64,000 nucleotides of DNA. Origin: Pseudoxanthomonas sp. NC8. Its GTDB lineage: Bacteria > Pseudomonadota > Gammaproteobacteria > Xanthomonadales > Xanthomonadaceae. Position 1 is the first letter of the stretch, and each line of letters starts with the position of its first letter. The notes beneath the pieces were generated by a model. The model had not been told where the DNA came from, ran no database searches, and saw nothing but the letters and a program-made list of their open reading frames with translations. Made by a program: the position numbers and the translations under genes. Location: NCBI GenBank assembly GCA_025232375.1, contig CP060419.1, positions 1,487,001 to 1,551,000 on the forward strand. Reading direction: 5' to 3'. This document shows, piece by piece, positions 62,489-64,000 of the stretch.

Positions 62489-62937
62489 ATGAGCGGATGC
62501 ATGACCTCCCGAATGGTGCAGGTGGCCGCTGGACTTATGGCAGTCGCGTGGTTGCTGGCCGGATGCACGCGGACGCCGCCGGAACAGCGGCTGCGCGAAC
62601 AGATGGCGTCCATGCAGCAGCAAGCCGGAACAGCGCTAAGGCAGGGGCGTTCATGGACGGCGTGGCGGAGGACTTCGGCGGCAACGCGGGGATGGATCGT
62701 GCTGCGTTGCAGCAGCTGGTCCGCGCCCAGATTCTGGTCAATGCCGATCTCGGACTGACCCTCGGGCCGGCCGAGGTACAGCTGCAGGGCGAGCGGGCGA
62801 CGGTGCGTTTCAGTGCCGTCGCCACCGGCGGCGGACGTCTGCTTCCCGATCGCGCGCAGGCGCAGGAAGTGACCAGTGGCTGGCGCGACGAGAACGGGCA
62901 ATGGCGGCTGTACTACGCGGAGTGGAGGCCGCGATAG
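62489..62937 (+). CDS. Small lipoprotein of unknown function
   Basis: About 148 residues. Signal peptide with lipobox (GLMAVAWLLAGC) then a helix (RTPPEQRLREQMASMQQQ). After a frame slip near 62640 comes a mixed domain (FMDGVAEDFGGNAGMDRAALQQLVRAQI, VRFSAVATGGGRLLP, SGWRDENGQWRLYYAEWRPR) resembling SnoaL/NTF2-like small lipoproteins. Divergent from rpfB and convergent with acnA; a similar small ORF beside rpfB occurs in xanthomonad rpf loci. Confidence 0.65.
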
Positions 62938-62960
62938 CACGCGTTCCCGCGCGCGCCGTT

Positions 62961-62979
62961 CGCGCGGCAGTGCCGCGCG
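62961..62979. repeat. Perfect inverted repeat next to acnA stop
   Basis: CGCGCGGCA and TGCCGCGCG are separated by a single G, between the lipoprotein and acnA 3' ends. There is no T-tract; possibly a terminator hairpin. Confidence 0.4.
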
Positions 62980-63036
62980 GTGTGCGCCGGAACGCCGCGC
63001 GCGCTGCGCGTGGCCGGGTTTCCGCCCGCTCGGGAA

Positions 63037-64000
63037 CTACGCGGCCTTGCGCCCGGCGAGTTGGCGGAGGACGTACTGCAACAGGCCGCCGTGGCGGAAA
63101 TACTCCACCTCCTTCGGCGTAAGCAGCAGCACGTGGACCGAGAACAGGACCGTGGTCCCGTCCGCGCGATGCGCGGTGACTTGCGCGCTCTTGCTCGCCC
63201 CGTCGGTAAGGCCGGTGACGTCGAACACCTCGGTGCCGTCGAGCCCGAGCGACTGCGCGTTCTGGCCGTCGAGAAATTGCAGCGGCAGCACGCCCATGCC
63301 GACCAGGTTGGAGCGGTGGATGCGCTCGAAGCTCTCGGCGACGACCGCCTTGACCCCGAGCAGGTTGGTGCCCTTGGCCGCCCAGTCGCGCGAGGAGCCG
63401 GTGCCGTACTCCTTGCCGGCGATCACCAGCAGCGGGATGCCGGCGGCCTTGTAGCGCATCGCCGCGTCGTAGATCGACAGCTTCTCCGCTTCGGCCGCGG
63501 TGCCGGGCGCGCCGAAGTACAGCGTGTTGCCGCCTTCCTCGCCGCCGAAGAACAGGTTCTTGATCCGGATGTTGGCGAAGGTGCCGCGGACCATCACGTC
63601 GTCGTTGCCGCGCCGCGAACCGTAGCTGTTGAAGTCGGCCGGCTGCACGCCGCGCGACTGCAGGAAATGGCCTGCGGGCGAGTCCTTCTTGATGTTGCCG
63701 GCCGGGGAGATGTGGTCGGTGGTGATCGAGTCGCCGAACAGGCCGAGCACGCGCGCGCCGTGGATGTCGCCGATGCCGCCGACCGCCATGGTCATGCCAT
63801 CGAAGTACGGCGGGTTCTTGATGTAGGTGGAAGCATCGTCCCATGCATACAGCTGGCCATCCGGCGAGGCGATCGTGTTCCAGCGGGTATCGCCCTTGAA
63901 CACGTCGGCGTAGTTCTGCTTGAACATCTCCGGGCCGATGGTCGCGGCGATGACGTCGCCGATCTCCCTGCTGCTGGGCCAGATGTCCCTCAGGAACACC
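63037..64000 (-). CDS. acnA: Aconitate hydratase A, 3' part (rpfA)
   Basis: C-terminal 320 residues of the [4Fe-4S] citrate-cycle enzyme; the rest lies beyond the window edge. Swivel-domain motifs are clear: LGLFGDSITTDHISPAGNI, FNSYGSRRGNDDVMVRGTFA, IAGKEYGTGSSRDWAAKG and SFERIHRSNLVGMGVLPLQF. The frame is intact over this stretch. In Xanthomonas the aconitase of the rpf locus was named rpfA because mutants lose extracellular enzymes, and it links iron status to virulence. Confidence 0.95.
   Translation of the reverse strand, partial: VFLRDIWPSSREIGDVIAATIGPEMFKQNYADVFKGDTRWNTIASPDGQLYAWDDASTYIKNPPYFDGMTMAVGGIGDIHGARVLGLFGDSITTDHISPAGNIKKDSPAGHFLQSRGVQPADFNSYGSRRGNDDVMVRGTFANIRIKNLFFGGEEGGNTLYFGAPGTAAEAEKLSIYDAAMRYKAAGIPLLVIAGKEYGTGSSRDWAAKGTNLLGVKAVVAESFERIHRSNLVGMGVLPLQFLDGQNAQSLGLDGTEVFDVTGLTDGASKSAQVTAHRADGTTVLFSVHVLLLTPKEVEYFRHGGLLQYVLRQLAGRKAA

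Overview
The window is about 64 kb of high-GC chromosomal DNA. Gene content and order point to the family Xanthomonadaceae (Lysobacteraceae; a Lysobacter/Luteimonas/Xanthomonas relative). The main support is a complete DSF quorum-sensing (rpf) locus beside lysS, prfB and an aconitase gene, the runs smc-zipA-ligA and serC-pheA-aroA, a transmembrane repetitive protein, and a GntR/YtrA-type ABC operon. I see no insertion sequence, prophage, CRISPR array or rRNA. One tRNA gene, tRNA-Ser(UGA), is present.

Layout. 1-6.3 kb: cold-shock protein, two glycine-zipper proteins, c-type cytochrome, tcdA facing tatD, glutaryl-CoA dehydrogenase, a GNAT acetyltransferase. 6.3-11.2 kb: glutathione transferase, fused E1 alpha/beta 2-oxoacid dehydrogenase, FMN reductase, UbiH-type hydroxylase. 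11.4-20.8 kb: smc, zipA, a FosX-like enzyme, a Tat-exported HisC-like aminotransferase, ligA and epmA. 20.9-27.7 kb: a triple-repeat DUF3011 protein, mtnA, then a leftward six-gene operon (gntR, ABC ATPase, permease, acyltransferase joined in frame to a second ABC ATPase, permease). 28-35 kb: gyrA, a membrane-anchored Mrr-like protein, two PHA-granule proteins, a tail-anchored FHA protein and msrPQ. 35-44.5 kb: serC-pheA-aroA, two TonB-C proteins, serS, azoreductase with a divergent LysR, tRNA-Ser and a LuxR-type response regulator. 44.5-51.4 kb: rne and rluC (divergent), a ZIP metal transporter, a lipoprotein with a TonB-C domain, phhB and nfuA. 51.4-64 kb: transmembrane repetitive protein, prfB with its programmed frameshift, lysS, rpfG, rpfC, rpfF, rpfB, a small lipoprotein and the 3' part of acnA (rpfA).

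The dominant peculiarity is that most genes, including essential ones such as smc, gyrA, ligA, lysS, prfB and nfuA, are interrupted by one to several small indels. When the expected reading frame is rebuilt, nearly every break falls on a CCTGG or CCAGG pentamer (typical misreadings: CCTTGG, CCTTAG, CCGG, CTAAGG, and TTATGG for TTCCTGG). I therefore read these as systematic sequencing or consensus errors at a CCWGG (Dcm-type) motif, probably caused by methylation, and not as pseudogenes. Genes are annotated over their full inferred span with the slip positions noted. serS, csp, the cytochrome, both tandem TonB-C genes and the acnA fragment read through intact.

Functionally, the best-understood unit is the rpf locus. 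RpfB and RpfF handle and make the diffusible fatty-acid signal, RpfC senses it, and RpfG degrades cyclic di-GMP. The rest is largely housekeeping: chromosome structure, cell division, DNA ligation and gyrase, tRNA charging, translation termination, amino-acid biosynthesis and RNA decay.
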